Shown piece after piece: positions 55,036 to 63,995 of a stretch of DNA of 64,000 nucleotides. Origin of the DNA: Ottowia sp. (GTDB lineage Bacteria > Pseudomonadota > Gammaproteobacteria > Burkholderiales > Burkholderiaceae_C); assembly GCF_016703145.1 (NCBI RefSeq), contig NZ_JADJCO010000005.1, forward strand, positions 930,001 to 994,000, in the 5' to 3' direction. The position numbers were made by a program, and so were the translations under genes. Positions within the stretch are counted from its first letter, which is position 1; every line of letters begins with the position of its first letter. The notes below the pieces were generated by a model, which made no database searches, was not told the origin of the DNA, and saw only the letters and a program-made list of their open reading frames with translations.

Positions 55036-55196
55036 AGAGGCTGAGAGTTTTTTGGCCGTGCCCGAAAGGTGCGTCAAAACGCCCCGGATCTAGGCGCAAA
55101 GCGCAGCCATGGCTCGGGCTATGGCGAGCATTTGCAACGACGAGCCGGGGTGTTTTGGCGTGCAAGGCGGGCATGGACGAAAGACTCTCAGCCTCT
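55036..55196. repeat. Palindromic element of about 161 bp (MITE-like)
   Basis: Terminal arms AGAGGCTGAGAGT (55036-55048) and ACTCTCAGCCTCT (55184-55196) are perfect complements. Further in, TCAAAACGCCCCGG pairs with CCGGGGTGTTTTGG, and the centre holds GCCATGGCTCGGGCTATGGC. It shares the ATTTGCAACG phrase and overall build with the element at 4540-4704. Its end coincides with the ilvC stop codon, so it may serve as the ilvC transcript end. Confidence 0.7.
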
Positions 55197-56212
55197 CAGT
55201 TGCGGGTCTGGTCCACCAGCTTGTTCTTGGCGATCCAGGGCATCATGGCGCGCAACTGGGCGCCCACCACTTCGATGCTGTGGTCGGCGGTGTTGCGGCG
55301 GCGGGCTGTCATGCCGGGGTAGCCGGTGCGGCCTTCCAGGATGAACATCTTGGCGTAGTCGCCGTTCTGGATGCGCTTGAGCGCGTTGCGCATGGCGGCG
55401 CGCGACTGCTCGTTGATGACCTCGGGGCCGGTCACGTACTCGCCGTATTCGGCGTTGTTCGAGATCGAGTAGTTCATGTTGGCAATGCCGCCTTCGTAGA
55501 TCAGGTCCACGATCAATTTCAGCTCGTGCAGGCACTCGAAATAGGCCATCTCGGGCGCGTAGCCGGCTTCGACCAGCGTCTCGTAGCCCATCTTGATCAG
55601 CTCGACGGCGCCGCCGCACAGCACGGCCTGCTCGCCGAACAGGTCGGTCTCGGTCTCTTCCTTGAAGTTGGTCTCGATGATGCCGGCCTTGCCGCCGCCG
55701 TTGGCCATGGCGTAGCTCAGGGCCAGGTCACGCGCCTTGCCGCTCTTGTCCTGGTGCACGGCCACCAGGTGGGGCACGCCGCCGCCCTGGGTGTAGGTAT
55801 TGCGCACGGTGTGTCCGGGGGCCTTGGGGGCGACCATCCACACGTCCAGGTCGGCGCGCGGCACGACCTGGTTGTAGTGCACGTTGAAGCCGTGGGCGAA
55901 GGCCAGCGAGGCGCCTTCCTTGATGTTGGGCTCGACGTTGTTCTTGTAGACCTCGGCGATCTGCTCGTCGGGCAGCAGGATCATGACCACGTCGGCGGCC
56001 TTCACGGCGTCGTTGACTTCGAGCACGTTCAGGCCGGCCTTGCCGACCTTGTCCCAGCTGGCGCCGCCCTTGCGCAGGCCGACCACGACCTTGACGCCGC
56101 TGTCGTTCAGGTTCTGTGCATGGGCGTGGCCCTGGCTGCCGTAGCCGATGATGGCCACGGTCTTGCCCTTGATGAGGGACAGGTCACAGTCTTTGTCGTA
56201 GAACACTTTCAC
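55196..56212 (-). CDS. ilvC: Ketol-acid reductoisomerase (NADP+), class I
   Basis: Second step of valine/isoleucine synthesis. The 338-aa length marks the short class I enzyme. The cofactor loop GYGSQGHAHAQNLNDSGVKV is near residues 25-44, followed by VMILLPDEQIAEVY, KAPGHTVR, the metal-binding AVLCGGAVELIKMGYETLVEAG, and NYSISNNAEYGEYV. Third gene of ilvB-ilvH-ilvC. Confidence 0.96.
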   Translation of the reverse strand: MKVFYDKDCDLSLIKGKTVAIIGYGSQGHAHAQNLNDSGVKVVVGLRKGGASWDKVGKAGLNVLEVNDAVKAADVVMILLPDEQIAEVYKNNVEPNIKEGASLAFAHGFNVHYNQVVPRADLDVWMVAPKAPGHTVRNTYTQGGGVPHLVAVHQDKSGKARDLALSYAMANGGGKAGIIETNFKEETETDLFGEQAVLCGGAVELIKMGYETLVEAGYAPEMAYFECLHELKLIVDLIYEGGIANMNYSISNNAEYGEYVTGPEVINEQSRAAMRNALKRIQNGDYAKMFILEGRTGYPGMTARRRNTADHSIEVVGAQLRAMMPWIAKNKLVDQTRN

Positions 56213-56235
56213 GGGTTTCTCCTTGAATGATCGGA

Positions 56236-56283
56236 TTGCTATTTAATTAAGAGCTGTCGGCGTAATACCGGCACGGGCTACGG
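56236..56283 (+). repeat. Short dispersed repeat, copy between ilvH and ilvC
   Basis: GCTATTTAATTAAGAGCTGT then CGGCGTAATACCGGCACGGG matches the copies at 20058 and 21340. It occupies most of the gap between ilvH and ilvC. Another degenerate copy (TATTGATTGGATAGCTGCAG, then GCGCAACAGG) lies at about 56850-56885 between ilvB and ilvH. Confidence 0.6.
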
Positions 56284-56285
56284 CC

Positions 56286-56777
56286 TCAAATCTTCAACAA
56301 ACGCTCGCCCCGGCCGATGCCGCTGCCGCCGGTGCGCACGGTCTCGAGGATGGCGGTCTTGTCGATGGAGTTCAGGAAGGCGTCGTTCTTGCCTTGGTCG
56401 CCGGTCAACTCGATGGTGTAGCTCTTGTCGGTGACGTCGATGACGCGGCCGCGGAAGATGTCGGCGGTGCGCTTGATCTCCTCGCGCTCCTTGCCGACGG
56501 CGCGCACCTTGACCATCATGTGCTCGCGCTCGATGTAGCTGCCCTCGGTCAGGTCCACCACCTTCACCACCTCGATCAGGCGGTTGAGGTGCTTGGTGAT
56601 CTGCTCGATGACCTCGTCGGAGCCGCGCGTCTGGATGGTCATGCGCGACAGGCTTTCGTCCTCGGTCGGCGCGACGATGAGCGATTCGATGTTGTAGCCC
56701 CGGGCCGAGAACAGGCCCACCACGCGGGAGAGCGCTCCCGCTTCGTTCTCGATCAGTACGGCGATGATGTGTTTCAT
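56286..56777 (-). CDS. ilvH: Acetolactate synthase small (regulatory) subunit
   Basis: 163 aa. The ACT domain begins MKHIIAVLIENEAGALSRVV, with NIESLIVAPTEDESLSRMTI and the C-terminal ACT-like half (VIDVTDKSYTIELTGD). It binds valine for feedback inhibition and activates the catalytic subunit IlvB, encoded 130 bp upstream. Confidence 0.95.
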   Translation of the reverse strand: MKHIIAVLIENEAGALSRVVGLFSARGYNIESLIVAPTEDESLSRMTIQTRGSDEVIEQITKHLNRLIEVVKVVDLTEGSYIEREHMMVKVRAVGKEREEIKRTADIFRGRVIDVTDKSYTIELTGDQGKNDAFLNSIDKTAILETVRTGGSGIGRGERLLKI

Positions 56778-56907
56778 GGTGATTCCTCTTCTCGCCGCCC
56801 TCCCCCGTGGCCGGTAAGCCGCGGGCTCGGCGGACGATAGATTCGTCTTGCTATTGATTGGATAGCTGCAGGCGCAACAGGGATGCTGGCTGGCAGCCTT
56901 TTTTGGC

Positions 56908-58691
56908 TTAAAGGTCTTCGGCGCCCAGCAGCATCTCGGTGATGCCCTTGCCGGCCTGCACCATCGGGAAGACGTTTTCAGTCGGATCGGTGCGGAAGTC
57001 CATGAACACGGTGCGGTCCTTGAGCTTGCGCGCCTCGCGCAGCGCCGGCTCCACGTCCTGCGGGCGCTCGATCAGCATGCCGACGTGGCCGTAGGCCTCG
57101 GCCAGCTTGACGAAGTTGGGCAGCGCGTCCATGTAGCTGTGGCTGTAGCGGCCGGAGTATTCGATCTCCTGCCACTGGCGCACCATGCCCAGGTAGCGGT
57201 TGTTGAGCGAGAGGATCTTGATGGGCGTGTTGTACTGCAGGCAGGTGGACAGCTCCTGGATGCACATCTGCACCGAGCCTTCGCCGGTGACGCAGTACAC
57301 CTCGCTCTCGGGCCGCGCCAGCTTGATGCCCATGGCGTAAGGGATGCCCACGCCCATGGTGCCGAGGCCGCCGGAGTTGATCCAGCGGCGCGGCTCGTCG
57401 AAGCGGTAGTACTGCGCCGCCCACATCTGGTGCTGGCCAACGTCGGAGGTGACGTAGGCATCGGCGTCCTTCGTCATGTTCCACAGCGTCTCAACCACGT
57501 ACTGCGGCTTGATGACGTCCGCGTTGCCGCGGTCGTACTTCAGGCAGTCGCGCGAGCGCCAGCCCTCGATCGCCTTCCACCAGTCGGCCAGCGCGGCCCC
57601 GTCAGGGCGGGCAGCGGATTCCTTGACCATGCCGATCAGCTCGATCAGCACGTCCTTGACGTCGCCGACGATGGGCACGTCCACCTTCACGCGCTTGGAG
57701 ATGCTGGACGGGTCAATGTCGATGTGGATGATCTTGCGCTCGTTCTGCGCGAAATGCTTGGGGTTGCCGATCACCCGGTCGTCGAAGCGCGCGCCCACGG
57801 CCAGCAACACGTCGCAGTTCTGCATGGCGTTGTTGGCCTCCCAGGTGCCGTGCATGCCCAGCATGCCCAGGAAGCGCCGGTCCGACGCCGGGAAGGCGCC
57901 CAAGCCCATCAGCGTGTTGGTGACCGGAAAGCCCAGCAGATCGACCAGCGCGCGCAGCTCGTTGGTGGCATTGGCCAGCAGCACGCCGCCGCCGGTGTAG
58001 ATATAGGGCCGCTTGGCGCCCATCAGCAGTTGCAGCGCCTTGCGGATCTGGCCGCCGTGGCCCTTCTTCACCGGGTTGTAGGAGCGCATCTCCACGCTCT
58101 CGGGGTAGCCTTTGTAGACGGCCTTGTTGAAAGACACGTCCTTGGGAATGTCGACCACCACCGGGCCCGGGCGGCCGGAGCGCGCGATGTGGAAGGCCTT
58201 CTTCATCACCTCCGCCATCTGACGCGCGTCCTTGACCAGGAAGTTGTGCTTGACGATGGGGCGGGTGATGCCCACGGTGTCGCACTCCTGGAAGGCGTCC
58301 AGCCCGATGGCGGGCGTGGGCACCTGCCCGGTGATGATCACCATCGGGATCGAGTCCATGTAGGCGGTGGCGATGCCGGTGATGGCGTTGGTGACGCCGG
58401 GGCCGGAGGTGACCAGCGCCACGCCCACGTCACCCGTGGCGCGCGCGTAGCCGTCGGCCGCGTGCACGGCCGCCTGCTCGTGGCGCACCAGCACGTGCTG
58501 GATGGTGTCCTGCTTGTAGAACGCGTCGTAGATGTGCAATACCGCGCCGCCGGGGTAGCCCCAGACGTACTTCACGCCCTCGGCCTGCAGGGCCTTGACC
58601 AGGATTTCCGCGCCGCGAGTTCTTGGGGAGAGTCCTGGCCGCGCGAGGATGCTGCGGCCGCCGATTTGAGTTCGGCCTTGGAGATTTCCAT
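56908..58691 (-). CDS. ilvB: Acetolactate synthase large subunit, with apparent 1-nt deletion near the start
   Basis: Thiamine-diphosphate enzyme making acetolactate and acetohydroxybutyrate. The body is intact from VKYVWGYPGGAVLHIYDAFY: the catalytic Glu in LVRHEQAAVHAADGYAR, and the ThDP-binding GEGSVQM... ILSLNNRYLGMV region. The family start MEISKAELKSAAAASSRGQ is at 58691, but after SPQEL the frame shifts. Reading AGAACTCGCGGCGCGG as lacking one base after CT would restore ELRGAEILVKALQAEGVKYV. Either the gene has lost its first 38 residues or this is a sequence error. A start at GTG/ATG near 58575 would give a short form of 555 aa. Confidence 0.85.
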
Positions 58692-59020
58692 GTCGATCAA
58701 CCTTTCGAGAATTTCTCTGACGAAAAACCTTGGGTGCCCCTTGCCAGCCCTCGTGGGGCCGCGCCAGGACTTGAGACCACGCGCCATGGACGGGAATCTA
58801 TGCCTGCCCGCCGGACGGTGACCCGTTTGCCTTTTTGACTGCAACGCGCATTATCGCACCGCAACATGGGAACCGGGAATGCGGTGCCAAGAAGGTCCGC
58901 GGCGGGTGCCATAATCGCGCCGAGGAGAACAAGAGAGAGCGCTCAGGCCGCGCCCCTGCGGCCACCCGATTCCAGCGGTATCCAGCGCCTGCCCCGCATT
59001 CGCCGCCCCATCCGACGCCC
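58692..59020. other. Divergent promoter region between ilvB and the sigma-factor gene
   Basis: 329 bases. On the minus strand GATAAT (complement near 58849-58854) is a plausible -10 for ilvB, giving a leader of about 150 nt; I find no leader peptide rich in Ile/Val/Leu codons there. An in-frame ATG at 58790 could extend IlvB by 33 Arg-rich residues but is unlikely. On the plus strand CCATAAT near 58908-58914 may serve the sigma-factor operon, followed by GAGGAG at 58921 without a nearby start codon. Confidence 0.45.
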
Positions 59021-59587
59021 TTGGCCACCGAACAAGAACTATCCGACTTTCTCAGGAGCGTCGAGAAGCGGGCTTTCAAGCGCACCGTCTACCACGTGCG
59101 CGACGCGGACGCAGCCCTGGACGTCGTGCAGGACAGCATGATGAAGCTGGCCGAGCATTACGGTGACAAACCCCCGGCCGAATTGCCGCTGCTGTTCCAA
59201 CGCATCCTGTCGAACAGCACACTGGACTGGTTTCGCCGCCAGAAGACGCGCAACGCTGTATTCTCGAACATGAGCGACTTCGAGCCGGCCGACGGCGAGG
59301 GCGATTTCGATCTTCTGGAAGCGTTCGCGGGGGCCTCCGCCTCCGAGCAGGTCGAGAGCGCCGAGGACTCCACGCGCCGGACGCAGGTTCTGAGGGAAAT
59401 CGAGTTACAGGTCCAGGCACTGCCCAACCGTCAACGAGAGGCGTTTCTGATGCGTTACTGGGAGGAACTGGACGTTGCCGAAACCGCCGCCGCCATGGGT
59501 TGCTCGGAAGGCAGCGTCAAGACGCACTGTTCGCGCGCAGTCCACGCATTGGCGAAGGCGTTGCGCGCCAAGGGAATCCTGCCATGA
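59021..59587 (+). CDS. RNA polymerase sigma factor (ECF-type sigma-70 family)
   Basis: 188 aa if started at the TTG 59021 (LATEQELSDFLRSVEKRAFK). The open frame extends to ATG 58835, but that part is Pro/Arg-rich and unlike the family. Region 2 is DADAALDVVQDSMMKLAEHY and region 4 is LPNRQREAFLMRYWEELDVA then ETAAAMGCSEGSVKTHCSRA. The stop overlaps the DUF3619 start as ATGA. The DUF3619 membrane protein is probably its anti-sigma partner. The start codon is uncertain because no clear ribosome site precedes it. Confidence 0.85.
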   Translation: MATEQELSDFLRSVEKRAFKRTVYHVRDADAALDVVQDSMMKLAEHYGDKPPAELPLLFQRILSNSTLDWFRRQKTRNAVFSNMSDFEPADGEGDFDLLEAFAGASASEQVESAEDSTRRTQVLREIELQVQALPNRQREAFLMRYWEELDVAETAAAMGCSEGSVKTHCSRAVHALAKALRAKGILP

Positions 59588-60045
59588 ACACCAACCAACA
59601 CCTGCAGCGCCACGACATCGCGCAGAACCGCTTCGGACTGCGAGTGGCCGCCCGGCTGTCGGCCGGCGCCGAGGACATGCCCCACGACATCCGCGAGCGG
59701 CTGCGGGTGGCGCGCGAGCAGGCCGTGGCCCGCCGCAAGCAGCCGGTGGCCGTTGCGCGGCAGCGCGTGGCCAGCACGGTATCGCGCAGCGGCCCGGTCG
59801 CCATGCTGGGCTTTGGCGACGACGGGCTGGGCTTTTGGGGACGCATGAGTTCAGCGGCGCTGGTCGTGGCCCTGGCGATTGGCCTGGTGGCCGTCAACAT
59901 CGTGCAGGACGATGACCGTGCCATGGAAATAGCCGACCTCGACGCAGCCCTGCTGACGGACGATCTGCCGCCCGAGGCCTATGCCGACCCCGGCTTCCTG
60001 CAATTCCTGAAAACCCGCGCCGACGATCCGCCGTCCAGCCGATAG
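59584..60045 (+). CDS. DUF3619 family membrane protein, probable anti-sigma factor
   Basis: 153 aa. A hydrophilic N-terminal half (about 1-80; RFGLRVAARLSAGAEDMPHD) is followed by one membrane helix (MSSAALVVALAIGLVAVNIV) and a short acidic tail. This matches DUF3619 proteins found next to ECF sigma factors in Burkholderiales. Coupled to the sigma gene by an ATGA overlap, consistent with membrane anti-sigma action; no experiment is known to me. Confidence 0.82.
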   Translation: MNTNQHLQRHDIAQNRFGLRVAARLSAGAEDMPHDIRERLRVAREQAVARRKQPVAVARQRVASTVSRSGPVAMLGFGDDGLGFWGRMSSAALVVALAIGLVAVNIVQDDDRAMEIADLDAALLTDDLPPEAYADPGFLQFLKTRADDPPSSR

Positions 60046-60067
60046 GCCGACACCCGCCCCATTCCCG

Positions 60068-60676
60068 ATGCTCCAGTTGCTGCAGGCCGCCGTCCTCACA
60101 CTCGCTCTCGTGCTGGCCCTGCCCGCGCTCGCGCAGTGGACGCCGGGTGGCCACCAAACCATCGGGCCCGTGGTGGGCAGTGTCGAGTGGAGCGACCTGA
60201 CCATCGAGCAGAAGACGGCGCTGCACCCCCTGGCCGAGCTTTGGCCCACGCTCAGCCTGGAGCACCAGCGCAAATGGCTGGCCCTGGCGCACAACTTCAG
60301 CCGCAGGCCCCCCGCCGAGCAGACCACGCTGCAGAGTCGCATGACGGAATGGGCCAACCTGAGCCCGGCGCAGCGCACGCAGGCGCGCCTGAACTTTGGC
60401 GAAGTCCGCAAAGTCCCGGCCGACGAGCGGCGCGCCAAATGGGAGGAGTACCAGACCTTGCCCGCCGAGGAGCGCGAACGGCTCGCCAACGACCGGCCCA
60501 AGCCCCCGGTCAGCGCCGCGCCGGCGCTGCGTCCGGTGCCGCCAGGCAAAATCCTGCGGCCGGCCCGGCCCGTGGCGCCCAGCGCCAGCGCAGCCTCCGG
60601 CGCGGCGCGGCCCGCCCTGCCCGTGAACCGCCATACACTCCTGCCTCAGCCGCCGGCGTCGGCGCCCGCCCGCTGA
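60068..60676 (+). CDS. DUF3106 family exported protein
   Basis: 202 aa with a signal peptide (LQAAVLTLALVLALPALA). The mature domain WSDLTIEQKTALHPLAELWP and LSLEHQRKWLALAHNF, with repeated LSP/LPA-x-ER-x-R patterns (NLSPAQRTQARLNFGEVRKV), is the DUF3106 signature. The C-terminal third is Pro/Ala-rich and probably disordered. Third gene of the sigma-factor operon, function unknown. Confidence 0.82.
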   Translation: MLQLLQAAVLTLALVLALPALAQWTPGGHQTIGPVVGSVEWSDLTIEQKTALHPLAELWPTLSLEHQRKWLALAHNFSRRPPAEQTTLQSRMTEWANLSPAQRTQARLNFGEVRKVPADERRAKWEEYQTLPAEERERLANDRPKPPVSAAPALRPVPPGKILRPARPVAPSASAASGAARPALPVNRHTLLPQPPASAPAR

Positions 60677-60766
60677 AATCGAACTGTGCCAGTGGGCTGA
60701 GCATGCCAGCCTGGGCTGGCCAACTCCGCTTTCCCCGCACCACCGCCACTTGCCGCCGCTTCCCGC

Positions 60767-61309
60767 ATGACTTCGCCCACCGCCGGCGCCCCCTCTCCCG
60801 ACGCGCCCGCGTTGCGCACGCCCTCGCTGCGCCGCCGCATGGCCTGCTGGCTGTACGAAGGCACGCTGATGTTCGGCGTGGTCTTCCTGGCTGGGTACCT
60901 GTTCAGCGCTCTGACCCAGACACGCCATGCCCTGGACAATCGGCACGGCCTGCAGGCTTTCGTATTCGTGGTCTCCGGCATCTACTTCGTCTGGTTCTGG
61001 TCCAAGGGACAGACGCTGGCCATGAAGACCTGGCACATCCGCGTGGTCGACCGCGCCAGCCGGCCGCTGACCCAGGGCCGCGCCCTGCTGCGCTACGCGC
61101 TGAGCTGGCTCTGGTTCCTGCCCCCGCTGGCGGTGATGGGCCCGTTCGGCCTGCGCGCCGGCGAGGTCGCGGTGCTGGTGGTGGGCTGGGTCGCCGTGTG
61201 GGCGCTGCTCAGCCGCTTTCAGCGCGATCAGCAGTTCTGGCACGACGCCTGGGCGGGTACGCGGCTGGTCGATGCCAGGCCCCCGACACCCGGACCTCGC
61301 CCCTCATGA
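60767..61309 (+). CDS. RDD-family membrane protein
   Basis: 180 aa with three to four membrane helices. The RDD signature is partly degenerate: the first helix starts LRRRMACWLYEGTLMFGVVF where R-D-D would be expected, and the later block has GQTLAMKTWHIRVVDRASRP and FWHDAWAGTRLVDAR. RDD proteins have been linked to ion transport, but no role is proven here. Its stop overlaps dgkA (ATGA). Confidence 0.82.
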   Translation: MTSPTAGAPSPDAPALRTPSLRRRMACWLYEGTLMFGVVFLAGYLFSALTQTRHALDNRHGLQAFVFVVSGIYFVWFWSKGQTLAMKTWHIRVVDRASRPLTQGRALLRYALSWLWFLPPLAVMGPFGLRAGEVAVLVVGWVAVWALLSRFQRDQQFWHDAWAGTRLVDARPPTPGPRPS

Positions 61310-61710
61310 CGCCAGCAGGTCCACCGCCCGACACGGCCAACCCGCAGAAAGCGCGCACCGGCTTGTCGCGCGTCTGGCATGCGGCTGGCTATTCCCTGCA
61401 GGGCCTGCGCGCCGGCTGGAGGGAGACGGCCTTCCGGCAAGAGGCGATCGCGGCCGTCGTCCTGCTGCCGACCGCGCCCTGGGTCGGCTGCGGCTGGGTC
61501 GAAACCGCCTTGCTGGCCGGTTCGGTGCTGCTGGTGCTGATCGCCGAGCTGCTCAACAGCGGCATCGAGGCCGCCATCGACCGCATCGGCCCGGAATGGC
61601 ACCCGTTGTCCAAGCGCGCCAAGGACATGGGCTCGGCCGCCGTGCTGCTGAGCCTGCTGCTGGCCAGCGGCATCTGGCTGGCGGCGATCTACCACCGATT
61701 TCTGATGTAA
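61306..61710 (+). CDS. dgkA: Diacylglycerol kinase (prokaryotic DgkA)
   Basis: 134 aa, three membrane helices. Phosphorylates diacylglycerol for reuse in phospholipid synthesis. Catalytic block ELLNSGIEAAIDRIGPEWHP followed by LSKRAKDMGSAAV, with N-terminal GLRAGWRETAFRQE, as in all DgkA proteins. Start at ATG 61306, overlapping the RDD gene stop; the longer open frame upstream is a shadow of other genes. Confidence 0.92.
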   Translation: MTPAGPPPDTANPQKARTGLSRVWHAAGYSLQGLRAGWRETAFRQEAIAAVVLLPTAPWVGCGWVETALLAGSVLLVLIAELLNSGIEAAIDRIGPEWHPLSKRAKDMGSAAVLLSLLLASGIWLAAIYHRFLM

Positions 61711-61715
61711 CGACC

Positions 61716-62318
61716 ATGGATACACGAATGGCCACGCCCCCCGCTTTCTCCATCTGCGTGTATTGCGGCTCGCGCCCGGGATCGACCCCGGCCTTCGCGC
61801 AGACCGCCGCGCTCGTGGGCCGCTGGATCGGCGAGCACGGCGGCCAGCTCGTCTATGGCGGCGGCCGCGGCGGGCTGATGGGCGTGGTGGCCGACGCGGC
61901 GCTGGACGCCGGCGCGCGCGTGGTCGGCGTGATTCCGCGTGCGCTGGTCGAGCGCGAGCATGCGCACCGGGGCTGCACCGAGTTGCTGATCGTGGACACC
62001 ATGCACGAGCGCAAGCGCCTGATGGCCGAACACGCCGACGCGTTCCTGGCACTGCCCGGCGGCATCGGCACTTTCGAGGAATTCTTCGAGGCTTGGACCT
62101 GGCGGCAACTCGGCTACCACGACAAGCCTGTGGGCCTGCTGAACCAGGACGGCTATTACGACGCGCTGCTCGACTTCCTGCGGCATGGCGTCGGCGCCGG
62201 CTTCATGGATGAGGGTCAGATGGGGATGATCGCCGCCAATGCCCAATGGCAGCCGCTGCTGGAGCATCTGGTCGTCTCGGCAGGGTTTCCCGCACCGCAC
62301 CGACTGGGCGCCATCTGA
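61716..62318 (+). CDS. LOG-family (TIGR00730) nucleotide 5'-monophosphate phosphoribohydrolase
   Basis: 200 aa Rossmann-fold protein. ICVYCGSRPGSTPAF opens the domain. The family signatures are YGGGRGGLMGVVADAAL and LPGGIGTFEEFFEAWTW, with the catalytic Arg and Glu in MHERKRLM and GTFEE. Homologues release free bases from cytokinin riboside phosphates or other nucleotide monophosphates; the real bacterial substrate is usually unknown. It starts 5 bp after dgkA. Confidence 0.9.
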   Translation: MDTRMATPPAFSICVYCGSRPGSTPAFAQTAALVGRWIGEHGGQLVYGGGRGGLMGVVADAALDAGARVVGVIPRALVEREHAHRGCTELLIVDTMHERKRLMAEHADAFLALPGGIGTFEEFFEAWTWRQLGYHDKPVGLLNQDGYYDALLDFLRHGVGAGFMDEGQMGMIAANAQWQPLLEHLVVSAGFPAPHRLGAI

Positions 62319-62402
62319 AGAAAAGCCGCGTGCGGCGCTGTCGCCGACGCGGCCTCGCTCAGCCCCTGCCCGGCCCTGCGTGCCGGCCGGGCCTGCCGGG
62401 AC

Positions 62403-62615
62403 TCAGTCCCAGTGGTACTTGGTGCGGTCTTCCCAGTCCTTGAGCTGCTTCTCCGCCGCGTCCTTGGCGAGGCCTTGGCGCTCCTGGAGCTTGCCCAGCA
62501 ACTGGTCGCGCTTGCCGGCGATCACGTCCAGGTCGTCGTCGGTCAGCTTGCCCCACTGCTCCTTGATCTTGCCCTTGACCTGCAGCCAGTTGCCTTTGAG
62601 GGTGTCCTCGTTCAT
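62403..62615 (-). CDS. CsbD-family stress protein
   Basis: 70 aa, small charged protein: MNEDTLKGNWLQVKGKIKEQ and LTDDDLDVIAGKRDQLLGKL are the CsbD/YjbJ signature. Members are abundant stress-induced cytosolic proteins of unclear mechanism. It has its own AGGAGTT-like ribosome site and no operon partner. Confidence 0.92.
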   Translation of the reverse strand: MNEDTLKGNWLQVKGKIKEQWGKLTDDDLDVIAGKRDQLLGKLQERQGLAKDAAEKQLKDWEDRTKYHWD

Positions 62616-62795
62616 GCCGAACTCCTTGCGTTGCGAAGGTTGTCACAAGCGCGCTTCGTGGTGACCATGAATCCAGGAATGCCTTGTGATGGCTCGACTG
62701 TAGGCAGGCGCGCCCGACACCGCGGTAGGCCCGCGCAACCGCATCGCGTCAGCCGTGGGCTCGCCCGGGCGGCGCATCGTCCGACACCGCCAACC

Positions 62796-63995
62796 TCAGG
62801 TGTCGGGCAGAAAAAGCTGCAGGACGTCGCTGAGGAAGTCGAAGCCGCGCGCCGTCGGCCGCAGCCAGGCGCCGTCGCGCTCCAGCCAGCCCCGGCGCTC
62901 GGCATCGCCCAGCGCGGCGGCGATGCTGCCGGGCGGCAGGCCGGTGCGGTCCATGAAGTCCTGCAGCGTGAACCCGTCCTTCAGGCGCAGCGCGTTCAGC
63001 ATGTACTCGAACGGCAGGTCGCGGCGCGCCACCTCGTGCGCCTGGGCCACGGCGTCGCCGGCCAGCGCGCGGTCCATGTACAGCTCGGGCTGGCGGTGCC
63101 GCACCTGGCGCAGGATGCGGTGCGCGAAGCTGAGCTTGCCGTGCGCCCCCGCGCCCAGGCCCAGGTAGTCGCCGAACTGCCAGTAGTTGAGGTTGTGCAC
63201 GCAACGGTGGCCGGGGCGCGCATAGGCGGAGACCTCGTAGCGCGCCATGCCGGCCTGCGCGGTCCGCTCGGTGATGCGGTCGAGCATGGCCCAGGCGGTG
63301 TCCTCGTCGGGCACGCGCGGCGGGAACTTGGCGAACACCGTGTTCGGCTCGATCGTGAGGTGGTAGATCGATAGGTGCGGCGGCTGGAACGCCAGCGCGG
63401 TGTCGATGTCCTGTTGCAGTTCGGCCAGGGTCTGGCCGGGCAGCGCGTACATCAGGTCGAGGTTGAAGGTGTCGAAGGCGCGCGCGGCCTCCTCCAGCGC
63501 GGCGCGGGCCTGCGCGCCGTCGTGCACGCGGCCCAGCGCCGACAGGTGCGCGTCGTTGAAGCTCTGCACGCCGACCGACAGGCGCGTCACGCCGGCGGCG
63601 CGGAAGGCGGCGAAGCGCTCACGCTCGAAGGTGCCGGGGTTGGCTTCCAGCGTGATCTCGCACACGGCCGACAGCGGCAGCCGGGCGCGGATGCCGGCGA
63701 TCAGCCGGTCGATGGCTTCGGGCGCGAACAAGCTGGGCGTGCCGCCGCCGATGAACACGCTGTGCACGGCCCGCCCCCAGACGAACGGCAGGCTGGCCTC
63801 CAGGTCGGCCACCAGGGCGTCCACGTAGCGCGCCTGCTGCGCGGCGGCATCGGCGCCGGCGCGCGGCTCGTGCGAATTGAAGTCGCAGTACGGGCACTTC
63901 TTCAGGCACCAGGGCAGGTGCACGTAGAGCGACAGCGGCGGCAGCGCGCGCAGCTGCAGTAGGCCGGGGCGCATGTAGTGCGCGAGATCGGCCAC
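62796..63995 (-). CDS. hemW: Radical SAM family heme chaperone HemW
   Basis: 399 aa from GTG 63995, five bases from the window end, so a slightly earlier start outside the window cannot be excluded. The [4Fe-4S]/SAM site is CLKKCPYCDF in YVHLPWCLKKCPYCDFNSHE; GGGTPSLFAPEAIDRL and SVGVQSFNDAHLSALGRVH follow, with a HemN C-terminal domain ending DVLQLFLPDT. HemW delivers heme to target proteins; it was long annotated as oxygen-independent coproporphyrinogen III oxidase, but the CxxxCxxC without a fourth nearby Cys fits HemW. Confidence 0.92.
   Translation of the reverse strand: MADLAHYMRPGLLQLRALPPLSLYVHLPWCLKKCPYCDFNSHEPRAGADAAAQQARYVDALVADLEASLPFVWGRAVHSVFIGGGTPSLFAPEAIDRLIAGIRARLPLSAVCEITLEANPGTFERERFAAFRAAGVTRLSVGVQSFNDAHLSALGRVHDGAQARAALEEAARAFDTFNLDLMYALPGQTLAELQQDIDTALAFQPPHLSIYHLTIEPNTVFAKFPPRVPDEDTAWAMLDRITERTAQAGMARYEVSAYARPGHRCVHNLNYWQFGDYLGLGAGAHGKLSFAHRILRQVRHRQPELYMDRALAGDAVAQAHEVARRDLPFEYMLNALRLKDGFTLQDFMDRTGLPPGSIAAALGDAERRGWLERDGAWLRPTARGFDFLSDVLQLFLPDT

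Noticed and set aside
58692..58866. ilvB leader peptide for branched-chain attenuation
   Set aside because: The minus-strand leader has no short frame rich in Ile, Val or Leu codons and no hairpin with a T-run.
58835..59020. N-terminal extension of the sigma factor starting at ATG 58835
   Set aside because: The stretch is Pro/Arg-rich, overlaps the divergent ilvB promoter and does not resemble sigma region 1 or 2; the family start fits the TTG at 59021.
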